Positions 33,841 to 46,533 of a stretch of 64,000 nucleotides of DNA are shown here, in pieces. The notes below the pieces were generated by a model. The model was not told the DNA's origin. It saw only the letters and a program-made list of their open reading frames with translations, and searched no databases. Positions within the stretch are counted from its first letter, which is position 1, and every line of letters starts with the position of its first letter. The stretch comes from Mucor racemosus (taxonomy: Eukaryota; Mucoromycota; Mucoromycetes; Mucorales; Mucoraceae). The DNA is taken from contig JAPEHQ010000014.1 in the NCBI GenBank assembly GCA_027405735.1, positions 62,001-126,000 on the forward strand. Direction: 5' to 3'. The translations under genes were made by a program, and so were the position numbers.

Positions 33841-35474
33841 CTAAATGATTTTATTACTGGGTATACGTCGTCTATAAAGACCTGCCCTATAGATAGCTGA
33901 AGACAAAATAGCAAGTACTATAATCCCACAAATGATGCCGATGCGAAATGTATTTTTGTAGCAAGCAGCACCATAACAAACATGGCTATTCTGTTTTTCT
34001 GCTTGATGGCCATACAAAATTCCAAACAAAACATTGAATATTTGGCTACCAAATGCGGGGGCAAAAAGGAAAATACCCCAATTACGAGCAAATACCTAAA
34101 TACTATGCGTGTAAGTAATTATGGTGCAATAATTTGTTTATATCTATACATTACCTCTGTACCAAACTCGGTGGTCACTGCTGGTCCTACACCAAATGCA
34201 ATGCCATAAGCCGAGGAAATGATCACAGTACAAGGTATCAACTTTTGAGGGGTCATAGTTCCAGTTGATACAAGCCAGGTCAATGTCATCAACATGGAGA
34301 CTAAAGCAAATACGAATATCCATAATCTATGAATTCCAAACTTATTTCTTAATACATCACTCAATGCACCGAAGAATGCTCGAGAACCGCAATTGCCTAA
34401 ACTAAAGAGTGTAATGTGAAGATTTCGAGCATGTTGATTCGATTCTGATGCTCCAGAAATAGCGCTTAATATTTGCCCAATGTTTGCAAGATAAATATAA
34501 CCAATTCCCAATACTACAAAGAGTGTACTGAATAATGCCAAGCCCACGGGATGTTTCAAAACTTTGACGCCGGATATGACAGTTTCCGATGGATAGTCTT
34601 CTGCAAGCTTATCTAAATCTGAATTACTTAACAAACGGCTACTTTCAATACTATCAGTATCACTTGCAGCTTCTTCAGCATTAACAAATTCCAATTGTTG
34701 ATGTTGCTCTTCATCGACCTGTGTGTAAATCACTTCCCTCTTGTGATCCTGAACAGGGCCTAAAAAGAAAGAGCCAAATAAAATTCCTGCAGACATGGTA
34801 AATGCAAGAAAAATCAGAAAATTATATGTGCTGTCATTTGAAGTTGGTGCATCTTCTTCATATTTCTCATTTCCAAATAATAAATCGTTGATCTGAGAAA
34901 ATACAACCCCACATGTACCAACTGAAGCAGTTGTTAGCCCCATACTGAGCCCACGACGCTGCTTGAAATTATGACTCTAAATATAGATGAAAAGGTATAT
35001 ACCGTATATATAAAAAAAAAAGGAGATTTAGTCAATTCAGAGTATATATACATAAATCTGACCCCTATTTCAAAGTTATACCTGAGAATCCAATGCACAT
35101 AAATAAGCAGCAGCGCCAGCAATACCGGCACAAATTAGATAAAATGCACATAATATAAAACTGTCAGGTAGTCTACCAGCATAAGTTTGAGCCACCATAA
35201 ATGGACCCAAGAACATTAAAAAGGCCGAGACTCGAAGAGTCTTTTTAATTTTAAGAGTTTCAATCATCCAAGAACAAAGTGGCCCTGAGAAAGATACACC
35301 TACAAAGCATGCTGTACTGACAAAACTATTTTGTACAGCTGACCAATTGAATCTTTCACTTAAGGAAGTTCCAAATGTTGGATAAATGTATTGAGGTCCT
35401 GATACATTTGCAACGATCAATGCAGCCAAGAACGATAGGGCCAAACTAAATCTATAAGATAGCCGTGGTATCAT
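33841..35474 (-). CDS. MCH1-like major facilitator (nodulin-like) transporter
   Basis: Exons 35474-35082, 34976-34155 and 34095-33841, with introns of 105 and 59 bp, give 489 residues, close to the size of yeast Mch1. The start MIPRLSYRFSLALSFLAAL leads directly into the first membrane helix; in-frame sequence upstream is low-complexity and not needed. The N-terminal half has SGPQYIYPTFGTSLSERFNW and the RRGLSMGLTTASVGTCG block typical of nodulin-like MFS proteins. A central acidic loop (about residues 200-260, with QLEFVNAEEAASDTDSIESS) separates two sets of helices. The second half contains SLGNCGSRAFFGALSDVLR, the MFS motif between helices 8 and 9. Yeast Mch1 resembles monocarboxylate carriers but has no proven substrate; vacuolar membrane location is by homology. 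The substrate here is unknown. Confidence 0.85.
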
Positions 35475-35847
35475 TTTGATTTGATATATATAAAAGGAGA
35501 GAAAAAAAAGTGATAGGAAAAGAAAGAAAGCCAAAATCCCTTTTAATTTATATTTGATGGTTACATTTTTTTTTTTTTTTATAGAAAAAAGCAGTAGATC
35601 ATTAATTGTAAGACTCATCATCTCCATATATTCAAATGCCCAATAATAAAAGACACACATGAGTGTTACAGTCCAACACACGTGTGTTTTCTCATCAGGT
35701 AGGCTGGCTGCTTTATCAAGTTCATAATACTAAATGTTCAAACAATGTAACTCTCTAAAATGTTCTGTGTTGTCAATATGTTCATGCTTTTTCTTTTTTA
35801 ATGAAGTAAAAATCAAAAACTAATATTCTGTAAATGCGCTATTGCAT

Positions 35848-36322
35848 TTATTTTTGGGCCTTGAGGACCTTCTTGACAATCTTTTGTTCTTCGATCAAGA
35901 AAGCACGAACGATACGGTTTCTGACACAGTGGGCACAACGAGAACCACCATAAGCACGGCTGACGTTCTTTTGGGTCTTGGAGACAGTAGCGAACTCACG
36001 AGGACGGAGAGCCTTGACCTATAATGAAAAATAATCAATCTCATGTCATGTCATGTCTTCTCACATTTTCCCCTATCCAAACAATACTTACACCAGCGAG
36101 AGCCTCACCACAATCACCACAACGAGGAGCCTTAACAGGCTTCTTTTCGTATTGGACGACGAGCTTTCCACCTAAATGAAATCAAATATATAAATGAATA
36201 TTCTATTTTTCAATCAAACATTCTATAAAAATCAAATAATTACCGGGAGTCTTTACGGCTCTGACACGGTTGGAACGGGTGTTGTAAGAACAACGACGAC
36301 GATAAGTAAGTCTTTGAGCCAT
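35848..36322 (-). CDS. RPL34: 60S ribosomal protein eL34
   Basis: Exons 36322-36244, 36171-36092 and 36018-35848 join to 109 residues, slightly shorter than yeast and animal eL34. The N-terminus [19 protein letters not shown] is diagnostic. The two CxxC pairs, CGDC and CAHC, form the C4 zinc site of this protein. It binds rRNA in the large subunit. Introns are 72 and 73 bp. A pyrimidine-rich tract follows upstream, as is common at ribosomal protein promoters. It lies head-to-tail with the MFS gene downstream; no functional link is implied. Confidence 0.95.
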
Positions 36323-37036
36323 TCTAAATTTGAAAAAGAAAAAAAAAAAAAAAGTTAGAATCACTTGTACATCCAAAATTGTCCAAATCCATCCATCCAA
36401 ATTTTCAATAAAATTAATTCATCCATCCATTTGAAATCGTTCATGAATCGTCTCTCTTTTGAAATGGCTGGTTGAATGGTTTGGTTGATTAAAAATATAT
36501 ACCTAGTATAGTGACAACGTTCGGTTAAGAAAGGGGAATGTACTGCTTGACTCTTTGCTCATTATATCACTTTCTTCCCCTCTCATCGCAACTCGTTCTT
36601 TGATTTTAAGCCAATTAAACAGTAGTTTATTTAATCTGCCGCTTTGACAGCACTGGGTATGAACTATTCCCGGTGCGTCTTTGCATGTCAATCTCATGCC
36701 TTTTCTAAATACCATGCACAGTTCCAATTGATGTAGACATGTTGTCATTAATCAACTGCTTACAACGACATGACCATGTTTGTTATATCAGTAGAAACTT
36801 TTTTTTTCTTGCGATCTGAAATAATCCTTCCAATTTGAGATTTGAGCATATCATAATTTGTATGGTTTATTTCCAAACAACTTTATATATAAAAAAACAA
36901 ATAAAGAAATACCAGCAGATAGAGAACATGCTTAAAAAAGTACTCCCTATTTATAAAATAAATTAGATGCTTTGGATCAGGCTGGAAAAATCCTTTAAAG
37001 ATGAAAATAAAAAGAGCCATTTTTATTAACTTTTGA
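36323..37036. other. Intergenic between eL34 and aspartic protease
   Basis: This holds the eL34 upstream region and the protease 3' side. One open frame at 36503-36748 (minus) has no recognisable features and I do not call it. Confidence 0.5.
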
Positions 37037-38357
37037 TTAATTGGTATCATATGCCTCCATAGTCAACTTGGGATCACTTCTAGATTTTGCAAATCCAATT
37101 CTCATATTTTCTTGATCAAAAACCTGGAAAGTATTTGTGTTAGTTTATGTTTCAATCACTGGGTTGTTCAAGTATTCTTACGGTATAGTATGCTTTAAAA
37201 AACACATCTCCCACGATCCAATGATTAGGCTTGTTTGTGTTTTGCCCAGAAATACCTGATAGACACATGGAATCATCTTCAGTGGGCAATAACACATAGT
37301 CATTTGAAGAGATTGATAGCTTATGGCCGTCCATATTGATTACTAGATCAGGCAATTTTCCCTTTGAACTACAAGGTATAGAATATGTTCCATCGTGATT
37401 ATCTTGTGATCCTTCGATTTGAGCATGCATTTTTTGAGCTTCAGATGGCGAGACAAGTAAAAGTGTAGTTCCTTTACATATACGTTAGTATAATGGCATT
37501 CCTTTGTGTGTATTTATCTTTCTGCTAACCTGTATCCATAATAAGATAACGCGGTCCTAACGAATAGTCTCCAAATGAAGCGTTAGTCATTTGTACTAAC
37601 CAATATAGATCTCCAATTACTGGTGTATAATGAATTGATCCTTGATAATTATATGGATCTGTGCCTCCAAAATCAATCTCTCCACCTGCAGGTTGTATAT
37701 ACATACTGAACATGGCTCTGTCGATTAATCCTTGATCTACCATATTCTCGACAAGTGTTGGCTTACTAGGTATTGTTTTACTTAGATTTGGTAGCCCTAA
37801 TCCCATGATACCATCAATAGGCAAATCTTTAAATTCATTTGATACTTTATAAGCATCAGCTACAAATTGATTCTTAACTTTACTTGAACCGAGCTGAAGT
37901 GTATCACGGCCTATATGCGCACTGATCGATCCAGTTCCGTAATGAATGACTAATGATTGTTCTGTATCATGTGGTTTATAACTGGTAGACAGTCTAGTTT
38001 GATATTGATGATGGTTTTGGCAATATTGTTTGGAGATACATCCTTCTTTAGAAAGTACCCAGAAATCTGAGCTACCTGTGTCAAATACAATATTATAATT
38101 GTCTGATGAATATTCGCCAATACCAATAGAGCCAGTATATCCTATTTCATCATGTCAATTATTATTTAATATATGGGCCATATGTATATTGAATGTATAA
38201 ATATACCACTGCCATAAAGGTATCCTCTCTGCTTTAATTTTATTATTCTATTATTATCATCATTATCAACATTTGCTGCTGATTTTCTAATGGGAGAACC
38301 AGATACAGTCAAGCAAAGTGTTGCTGCTAATGTAATTGAATAGATTGCAGATTTCAT
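37037..38357 (-). CDS. Secreted pepsin-like aspartic protease (family A1)
   Basis: Exons 38357-38207, 38141-37530, 37471-37182 and 37123-37037 give 379 residues, with introns of 65, 58 and 58 bp. Residues 1-20 (MKSAIYSITLAATLCLTVSG) are a signal peptide. The catalytic aspartates are D71 in VFDTGSSDFW and D253 in IMDTGTT. The flap tyrosine sits in HYGTGS, and VGDVFFKAYYTVFDQ followed by IGFAKS forms the expected C-terminal block. The class acts as acid endopeptidases, as in rhizopuspepsin. The propeptide between the signal and mature part is only about 30 residues, shorter than usual for pepsins. The last intron splits the Y-T-V-F-D block, and joining it restores the family motif, which supports the model. 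Confidence 0.92.
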
Positions 38358-38602
38358 TCTTTATTGATGTAGAGATACTTTTAAATCTCGATCTCTCATT
38401 CATTTCTCTATATACTTTAATAATTCAAATATACAAATAATTCAACCTGAAACTTTAATTAAGTTACATTTTAAAAATATCGGTTATTTGGTTAAACAAA
38501 CAAAATCTCTCTCTTTTTTTTATATATACAAATTGATGGGGGAAATAAGATATGGGACCAAAGAATATAATAATAGTGTTATAGGTGCAAAAATCTGTAA
38601 TT

Positions 38603-39231
38603 CTACTCATCATCAACTCCATAACGTCTATATATAAATAATATTGATTTAAATGTATGTTATTTTGTGATATAATACATTATAAACTTACGCCTTCATT
38701 TCCTTGATTTCCTCTTCCTTCTTTTGTAAATTCATCTTCTTGGTCACCTTGTTTTGTTGATAATAAAGAACGATCAAATAGCGACCGAGAATATTGAAAC
38801 CTTGTAAATGTTCGCAAGCGTTTTTTGCATCAAAGATGTCCTCATAAACTACAAATGCTGTACCGCGAGTATCTGATGCATTTCCACTACAAATATATAT
38901 ATATATAATACGTGAGCGAATGCTTTTCATTGCAATAATATTGTAAAATAATTACACTCGAATTTGTCTAATAGGTCCATATTTTCCAAATACTTCATAT
39001 ATCTCTTCAGTTGTAATTTTAAACGGTAAATTTCTGTGAAATATATTAGTTTTCATGGTGTAATATCATTTGTATTTATTCATTTTACCTCACAAATAAA
39101 ACTCTATTGACTTCTGGTGGCAAACGTACCTAATTTTGTTGGAAAAGGGTGTTTAATACATGCGTATTTGCATTATAATCACCAAAAAGGCTTACATTAT
39201 TACGACCTGCTAACTTGGCTGCTGGATTCAT
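38603..39231 (-). CDS. SF3B6: SF3b subunit 6 (p14), branch-site RRM protein
   Basis: Five exons, 39231-39196, 39129-39089, 39033-38956, 38886-38692 and 38627-38603, join to 124 residues, the size of human SF3B6 (125). The single RRM has RNP2 VLFVRNLPF and RNP1 RGTAFVVY, followed by [17 protein letters not shown] and the C-terminal helix [14 protein letters not shown], all as in p14. The third exon ends at GT before GTAATT; the nearer GTGTAA donor breaks the frame, and the chosen site restores IRVGNAS. The protein contacts the branch-point adenosine region within U2 snRNP. Introns are 54-69 bp. It is divergent with the TTC36-like gene across about 1 kb. Confidence 0.95.
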
Positions 39232-40278
39232 TGTTTAGTCTTTCTATTATTATATCAACTTTTCAAGAATAGAGAAGAAGTGCCATGAGATTGTAATTGA
39301 TTGAAAAGTTTTGTACCGCAAAATATTTTCTGCGGCTTTTCAATAGTCTAGTAGCAGCAGCTTCTTGGAAAAAGTAAGCTTGCGTGTATTGATTTGACAC
39401 TGCGGCAATGCTAGTTAAAATGTCATCCTGTAAGCTCATTATGCGTTACAATAAGATTCACATAAGTTGTTAATGTAAACCCCAAGATGCAATATATTAA
39501 AGAATTTCAATACGTGATTTTTGCAATTGAAATGCTATTTGATCAGTTTCATCAATATGATATGGTAACATAAAACCAGATTAACATGCCTTGATGTACC
39601 AAAAATGTGTATTTTTTAATTCCAAAATGCCAAAGCAAAACTTCCACTTGATGAAAAAAACTGTTATATCAAATAACGGTAAATAATAATATATTTATGA
39701 TTATTAGAATCTACCATGTATCTTCAAGCGTCAAAAAAGCTCACAAAAAGCTCACAAAAAGCTTTGACACTACACTCCGACAACCGACATAGTTGAAAAT
39801 CCACAGAATAAAGGATTAAAGAGTTGTTACTCAATCAAAATGCAATTTATTTCACTTTACTTACCTGATAATAAAGATGTAGCATTTTGCATATTATCGA
39901 ATTTTTTTTTTTTTTTGATTTTGGAATTATGAAAGATTTATTGTTTAGGGTTGAAGACCTACTACCCAGGTCAATGTTTTATTTTTGCTTATTTTTTGAC
40001 AAAACCTAATAATAATCGTTATGAGTTAGAGATTAGAGTACCATAAGGTTTTCTCAATCTCTTTGAAGAACTGTTTTTTATAGAAACAAGTACAGTAATC
40101 TGTATCCAGGCACACTGTGCAATAAGGAGATAAGGTTGAAATAAAGTTACGTCCGCTTACTTCCTGAGGGCCATTTTTTTTCTCACGCTACAAAGTGCAT
40201 AAATACAACTGATTGAGCTTTGCTCGTTTATCGTCTCTTTCAATTCAATTCAATCAAAAAAAATACTATATATAAAAA
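39232..40278. promoter_or_regulatory. Divergent intergenic region between SF3B6 and TTC36-like genes
   Basis: About 1 kb upstream of both genes. It holds an imperfect tandem of AAAAAGCTCAC near 39735-39765 and a T-run at about 39902-39917. No ORF or RNA gene is evident. Calling it regulatory is inference from position. Confidence 0.4.
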
Positions 40279-41034
40279 ATGTCCATCTCAGATGATGCTA
40301 TCTTGGAATTTATGTTCAACCCAGGTGAGTTTTTCTATATAAAATAATGTAGAAATCAAATTTGTAACATTGACAACATTAGAAAGTCAAGGTCAACCAC
40401 TTGATGCTATATCAAATACAGTAGACTCCAAACCAAGTAAGAAACTCAAGATAAAATGATGAAGATTACATGATTCTTATGATATAAATAGAGTATTTAA
40501 TCTCTCCTGATTTACAGAGCAAATTAGAAGTTATGGAGAAGGAAGCTGTGAGTTTGGTAGAAGAAAAGCAAGATACAGCAAAAGCATTAGAGATTCTCGG
40601 TCAATGTATACAACTAGAAGATAAATATGCATCCGCATACAATAACCGGTAAGTGCATAGCGCAGTTATTTCTCAGGAACAATCGCTTACTCAAATTTTT
40701 ACTCTATAGAGCTCAAGTGTATCGCATGAATAATGAATTAGAAAAGGCATTAAAGGATCTGGATTATGTTATTTCTGATATTGGAGAAGGTCAACCCAAG
40801 ATTTTAAGGCAAGCATACACTCAAAGAGCTATTATCAAACGACAACAAGGTGATTTATTAGGCTCAAGAAAGGATTTTGAAGTGGGAGCTAAATTAGGAA
40901 ACCCTGTTGCACGCAATATTGCAGTAGCAGAAAATCCTTATGCCAAAATGTGTAATCAAGTCATGATGGAAGTAATGAATCGTGAAAGAATGCGAGGATT
41001 TGATGCTGTAGATGCTTCGCAAGAAAAGAAATAA
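40279..41034 (+). CDS. TTC36-like tetratricopeptide protein
   Basis: Exons 40279-40324, 40383-40436, 40492-40648 and 40710-41034 join to 193 residues, similar to animal TTC36 (about 190). The N-terminal box DDAILEFMFNP, the TPR region with KALEILGQCIQLEDKYASAY-NNRAQVYR, and the C-terminal ENPYAKMCNQVMMEVM block match TTC36. Exon 3 starts at 40492; the nearer AG at 40517 would put the frame into stops. Three TPRs suggest a protein-protein scaffold, possibly a co-chaperone. The cellular role in fungi is not known to me. Its 3' end converges with the SH3 adaptor gene, 55 bp apart. Confidence 0.88.
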
Positions 41035-41089
41035 TATATTTAATTAATTAATTAATTAATAAAGAGGCTATATTTTATTTTAACAAAGA

Positions 41090-43231
41090 TTAGTTCAAAC
41101 TTGCTCTTAATTCTTCAAGTTCAACCTGAAGTTTAAGACGTTCAATACGTTCATCTTCTAATCGAGTTTCAAACTCTCTACGTATTTTGTTTGTTTCTGA
41201 TTTGATCAATCGTCGGATTTTAGCATCTAATGCATCTTCAGCATCAACTTCTTGTTCTTCATTTGTAGGTGCTAATGATTGTGGTGTAGATGGAAGAGCA
41301 CTGGTTGGATGAGGAGGCTTTACTCTTTCAGTTGAAACTGATGGTGCTTCAGGAAGTGGAGGCATTGATCGCTTGGGAGGGGGAGGTAATGATTCGCCTC
41401 TATCCAAAGTATCATTGATTGAGCAAGGTCTACTAGTAGATGGTGAACGTACAGGTACTACAGGGGCAGAAGAGGTTTTATTTGATCCAAAATTAATCTT
41501 TGGTGGTTTAGCCATATTATGAATTGCAGTGCTATTTTCAGGACTCATGCTACGATTAGCTCGACTAGGCACAATAGGGATAGTAGCGTTTGAATCATTT
41601 GAAGTAGTAGATGTGGGGCGAGGAATGGGTCTTGTTGGACGCTCATGAACAGGAGACATGGGAGGCAAATCAGGTGACATTAGTGGGATAGAGGGAATAC
41701 GTTTGTGCCCATGACCTGCTGTATCACTATTAGAAGTTGGTGACATGATTGAATTGGTGCGACGAGTAGCAATAGGTGGTGATGTTATAGGTCGAGGTGG
41801 TGTAGTGATGGGTCGAGGAGGAGGAGGAGAGCCTACACTAGAAGTAGAAGAATGACTTTCACGATTAGATAATAAAGATGTAGGTCGGGTTGTTACAGGT
41901 ACAGGTGGAGGGCGAGCCATACCAGTACTTTCAGTAGTTGAAGGCGTAATAGATGATGATTCTGTTTTGACAGTGGCAGGTCTAGCACGAGCAGGTCTTT
42001 GAGGAGGTTTGTCCTCTTCCAAAATTTGAACAAAGTTTGATGGGAAAATTCCAGTAGCTCCACTTTCACTAATTCCTTTCCACCACCCATCATTTTCCAT
42101 ATGATCAATAACAGTTACATATTCTCCTCTCATCAATTTGATTTCATCTTCATTTTCGGGTTTATAATCATGAAGAACCATTGCCTTTTCTCCGTTACCT
42201 AAAAGGATATTAAATCAATAAACGATATTGCTCCAAATGAATATCCAAACTTACTTTTGACAGGCTCAGGAGTAGTATTAATATTAAGTTTAGCGGTGTT
42301 GGTTGTCGTATTATCTGTAGGCTTCATTAAAGAAGGATGAGGTTTAGTTGGGATAGATGGTGCATGTGGATCAGCAGGCCCAATTGAAGAGTTGGTAGAT
42401 GTAGGTCTTTCATTCAATGAAGCTCTATTACTCAAAGTCCCTGTTCTTTTCAAATTGAACCCACCTGCAAGAATACTACCAATACCGCCTTGTTTGACAC
42501 CATATGAAGCCAATTTAAATGCATCCTCTAATAAATTTAATGTTAATTGACGACAATTTCTACCTTTTTTTTGCATTCAATATTTTTTTTACTTTTTGTT
42601 TTACTGTCATTATCACCTGGATGTACACCTTCTTCCACAAATTCCACGTGCTACAAAGATTATATAAATTCAAGTCAGGTGAAATATATATATATATCAA
42701 AATAATAATGCTTACATCTGCAGGGAAAACACCAGTTTTTCCATTTAAATCGCCTTTCCACCAACCATCAGCAACATTTCGGTCTAATACGGTAACGATT
42801 CTATTTTTTTGCAACGACAATTCCTCGGGTGCTTGGGCTAAATAATCTCGAATGACAATAGCCAATGTCATACCTATTCATATATATATTCATTAAAAAC
42901 TGGTTTTCTTAAATAATAATCTATATAATCACCTTCATTGGGTATCTTTTCAATAAACTACGAAAAGAAATTAATATGACAAAACAATAGAAACTGAGAC
43001 AATAATACTTTACATTGCTTGGTACAAGACCAGACTTTTTACTATCATCAAGTCTTTGAGCTAACCACCAATCTGGACTATCTTTACTTGTAATACGGAT
43101 TGTTTCTCCTTGTTTGAGAGCCAATTCATCCTCTTTATCAGTATCGTAAGGGAATAAGACCTTGTATAACTCTGTTTAAAATGTCAATATGCAATCATCT
43201 AATTCAATACTTTATCTGAAATACCTGTCAT
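41090..43231 (-). CDS. Triple-SH3 adaptor, CIN85/CD2AP-like
   Basis: Seven exons (43231-43225, 43171-43014, 42957-42933, 42873-42716, 42650-42593, 42527-42255, 42198-41090) give 595 residues. The first exon has only 7 coding bases (ATGACAG). SH3-1 is about residues 3-60 (LFPYD, DWWLAQ, SGLVPSN). SH3-2 is about 62-120 (IRDYL, GWWKG, GVFPAD). SH3-3 is about 230-288 (LHDYK, GWWKG, GIFPSNFV). A long Pro/Ser/Thr-rich region with many PPRP-type SH3 ligands follows, then a charged coiled coil from about 545 to the end (RLEDERIERLKLQVELEEL). Three N-terminal SH3 domains, a proline-rich middle and a C-terminal coiled coil is the CIN85/CD2AP plan, which links receptors, actin regulators and endocytosis. 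In this fungus an endocytic or cortical-actin role is inferred. Exon 5's donor was chosen because it alone keeps the frame into DAFKLASYGVK. Confidence 0.87.
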
Positions 43232-46200
43232 AGTATTGCTATATATTTTTATATGTTTTAATAGAGAAACGGAAAAAAGAGAAGAAAAAAAGAAAAGCGA
43301 GTAGAAATTTAGGTTTTTTTTTAGCAGAAAAACAAGAGCAAAATGGTGGAGAAGAGGTATTGCCGGTTTCCATTGAACACAGCCTGTAATCGGTCTCTCT
43401 TCACTTCCGGGTAAAGCGTCACAGGTTCAAGGTCTATTACAATCATTTCTTCCCCAAATTGATGCGCATTCCAAAGATATTTATATGAAACATTGAATGA
43501 TTTAAATCAATTTACCTTTTTTTTGATTTTTTTCTGTCAAGATGCCATATATTTTATACAAGGAATATCGGTTTTTGAGAGTATCGTGTCGTACAAAATG
43601 CTGCCCTTATGACGCTAAAATCGCACTTGGTTATACAAAACTCTTTGATTGTTCTTCTTTGCACCTGTTTGGGATGACAAAGAGTTACCATCACATTCTT
43701 GATATATTTAAAAATGTGCTGATACTCAAGCCTACGTACTTGGTAATACAAAAACAATGATACTTTTATGTGTAATTGACTAGATAGCTACTGAATAAGA
43801 GTCCCTCCTTTGGGGGCGGGGTTGCGCACGCACCCCCACATTCTCTTATGCACGCTGTACGGTATAGAGACAAAGTTGTATTGCAGCGCAATACTGGAAT
43901 TCAGTATTATTATATTATAATATGCATATATAACTTATACATAGCAATGATATTTCATAGTAAAATGCATTTCATTATATATAAATCAAATATTTTTGAG
44001 GCCCCTATTCTGCCAAATGTCAAAAAAATATCATTTATAATATATATGAGCACAAATAACCGATACATGTTTACAAATACACAATCCAACTATTTGGAGA
44101 TTTTTTTCCAGAGATTTCTTATGCACACTTCTTATTTATACAGCGGGGGTGTGTACATAAGAAACTATTTAAATGATATTTTGATGTAGCTATTATATGT
44201 GTCTCCAAACTAAAAAGATCTATTAAAACATTTCCGTGATTGATTGCCCTTGCTTGTTCATGTCTGAGAAGTGGGTTCAAGACTTCAAAATCGGAGCGTG
44301 CAATATTCTCAACTATTAATATTTAAAATAAACAAACCAAAATGATTCAACAGATGCTAGAAAATATTCAAAAATTTACCAATTCAAAAAGCCTTCTGTT
44401 TTGGGTGCGTAACAATCAGTTGAATACATCAAAAAGGATCAAAATTCATTAAAAAATAGCCCATGCTGCATTTTGAGTGCAGCGGACCTTGAACTCATTT
44501 TTTTGAAACGATTCATTCTAAAACTTTTCGACATGAAAAAATTGTTTTTCGACATTTCTATAGGGAAAAAAGTTTTTGAATTGCTTTGAGATTCTAATAT
44601 TTTTGGTGTATATTTTGCTACTCTATTTAATGATACTGATACTACACAAATTAAATGACTATGTAAGATGTTATCTTCAAAAGACCTAAAATTGGTTTTT
44701 GACACAGAAGTCTATTTTTAGAATAAGTAACATTTAATCCAGTTCCCAGAAATAATAGATATGGCTTTTATAAATATTTTGTATTAGAAGTTATCTTAGT
44801 AAAAAGTGCTAATTTTTGGGAGAAAAATTGCACTAACTGATTTTCCCATTTTTTCATGAGGTATCCCTCATGAAAAATTGGTCGAAATCATCGATTTTTT
44901 TATGATCGTAAAAATTTCCAAAAATAATATACGATCATTAATAGATGCTTCTGTAATTCATAGGAACTTATTTTGAGTGATTTTGAGCTACTTTTCGTGT
45001 TTTAAATCGCAAAAACATTTAAGCTCAAAAGTAGCCGTTGTTTATAAAACAGGGCATTCAGATGTAAATTTATTGGAATGGAAACAAAAAAAAAATGTAA
45101 ACGTGTTCTTCGAATTTTTCAAAATACCCTTAGTAAAACAGGTTAAGTCAATATTGAACTGGAGGCTGAAAGAAAATCCTTAAAACTTGATTTTTTGCAC
45201 TTTTGCATGAATTATTTTGCTTTTGTTTCATCATCAGATCGTGAATTAATGTAAAAACGTACCTTATCAAGAAATGTATATTTCTACTAGACAGTTGATC
45301 AAGTGTACCAAACGCTTGGGATTCAATAATATTTGGCATCGGTTTCTGATAAATAAAAAATAGAAATATTTCTGGTAGATTATTTAAATATGTCGGTAAA
45401 GATGGGACTTTTGTTTACAGTTTCTTGAGAAATGCCGGTTATCACAGTGCAAGATTCACATTGTATGCATATAAATTATTTGATGCGCTTCTGTGCTATT
45501 ATACGCATACAAGAATACACGGTTGCTTGACATTTGATAGATAGGAACCTCAAAAAAATACTTAAATTACGAAACATATTTTATTACGAAAGATCTTTGG
45601 TATGTATGGATATACATGCATAATATAATATATTTGAAGCTACTAATGCTGAATTCCAGCATTTCTCTGCGATACAACTTTATCTTTATATGGTTCTTGG
45701 TATGTGTGCAATCCTATCCTCACCTTCCATTGCTACCAATTTGTCAAGAATATTAAATGGCGATTCATCAGTCTTGAACTATCCAGAATTGCATGTCAAT
45801 TGTATCATGTCGACTTTATAGTATGAAGCACAGTGTTATTGAGATGAAAATATAAGGAAATCTTTACTCAAGTTTTACATCAATAACCAGAAAAAATTGT
45901 TTAACGAATTTTATTGGTGTTTCGATCAGTAAATTCAAACTGATTTAACAAGTTTGAGCTGCTTGAAGCGAAAGATGCTCAAAAATCATTTCAGCGAACG
46001 AAAAAAAAAATCCATAATATAGAACACAAGTTAAGCCAGCTCGACATATACTTTAAATGTAGATTGCATTTTTGTTTGGCAGCGGAAAAATCCTCGATAG
46101 GAGACATGCTTTGCATTTTGATCAAGTTTCAGACCCTTTTTTACTAATCGTCTCTCTTGTAATTAATGAGCGAGTACCCTGAAGTGCGATAATTACAGTA

Positions 46201-46533
46201 GAAATACGCGTGCTTTAATCTATTAAATAGAGAAATCTGCCATTGTAAGGTAATATGACTACAAAGAGTTATTTTCCTCAAATAATCAGTTGTATTACAT
46301 TGGTACAACAATGTAAGGTTTCAGATACAATTCAAATGAAATAAGAGGAGGCATCATTATGTCACACAAGGTTGAAATTTTATTGTATTAGTACATGTAC
46401 ATTTATCCCTATAAGAACATAGCTTGTAGATAGTTTTCATGTATAGAAATATTAATTAAATGCTGCTTTATATACAGGATAGCACGACATTGGATCAGTA
46501 AAATCTACAAGGTACACTTATTAGTTAAGCTAT
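43232..46533. other. Intergenic, no gene; old repeat traces
   Basis: 3.3 kb without a supported gene. About 44580-44900 contains faint similarity to the repeat X core, and GACTTCAAAATCGGAGCGTG at 44280 recurs near 7895. CATGAGGTATCCCTCATG at about 44854 is a perfect palindrome-like hairpin. Several open frames are low-complexity and unsupported. Confidence 0.5.

Noticed and set aside
36503..36748. 81-codon minus-strand frame upstream of eL34
   Set aside because: No recognisable features and located in a promoter region; insufficient support.
42519..42845. 108-codon plus-strand frame
   Set aside because: It is antisense to confirmed exons and introns of the SH3 adaptor.
44439..45339. Several 60-90-codon frames
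   Set aside because: AT-rich, low-complexity and coincident with old repeat relics.
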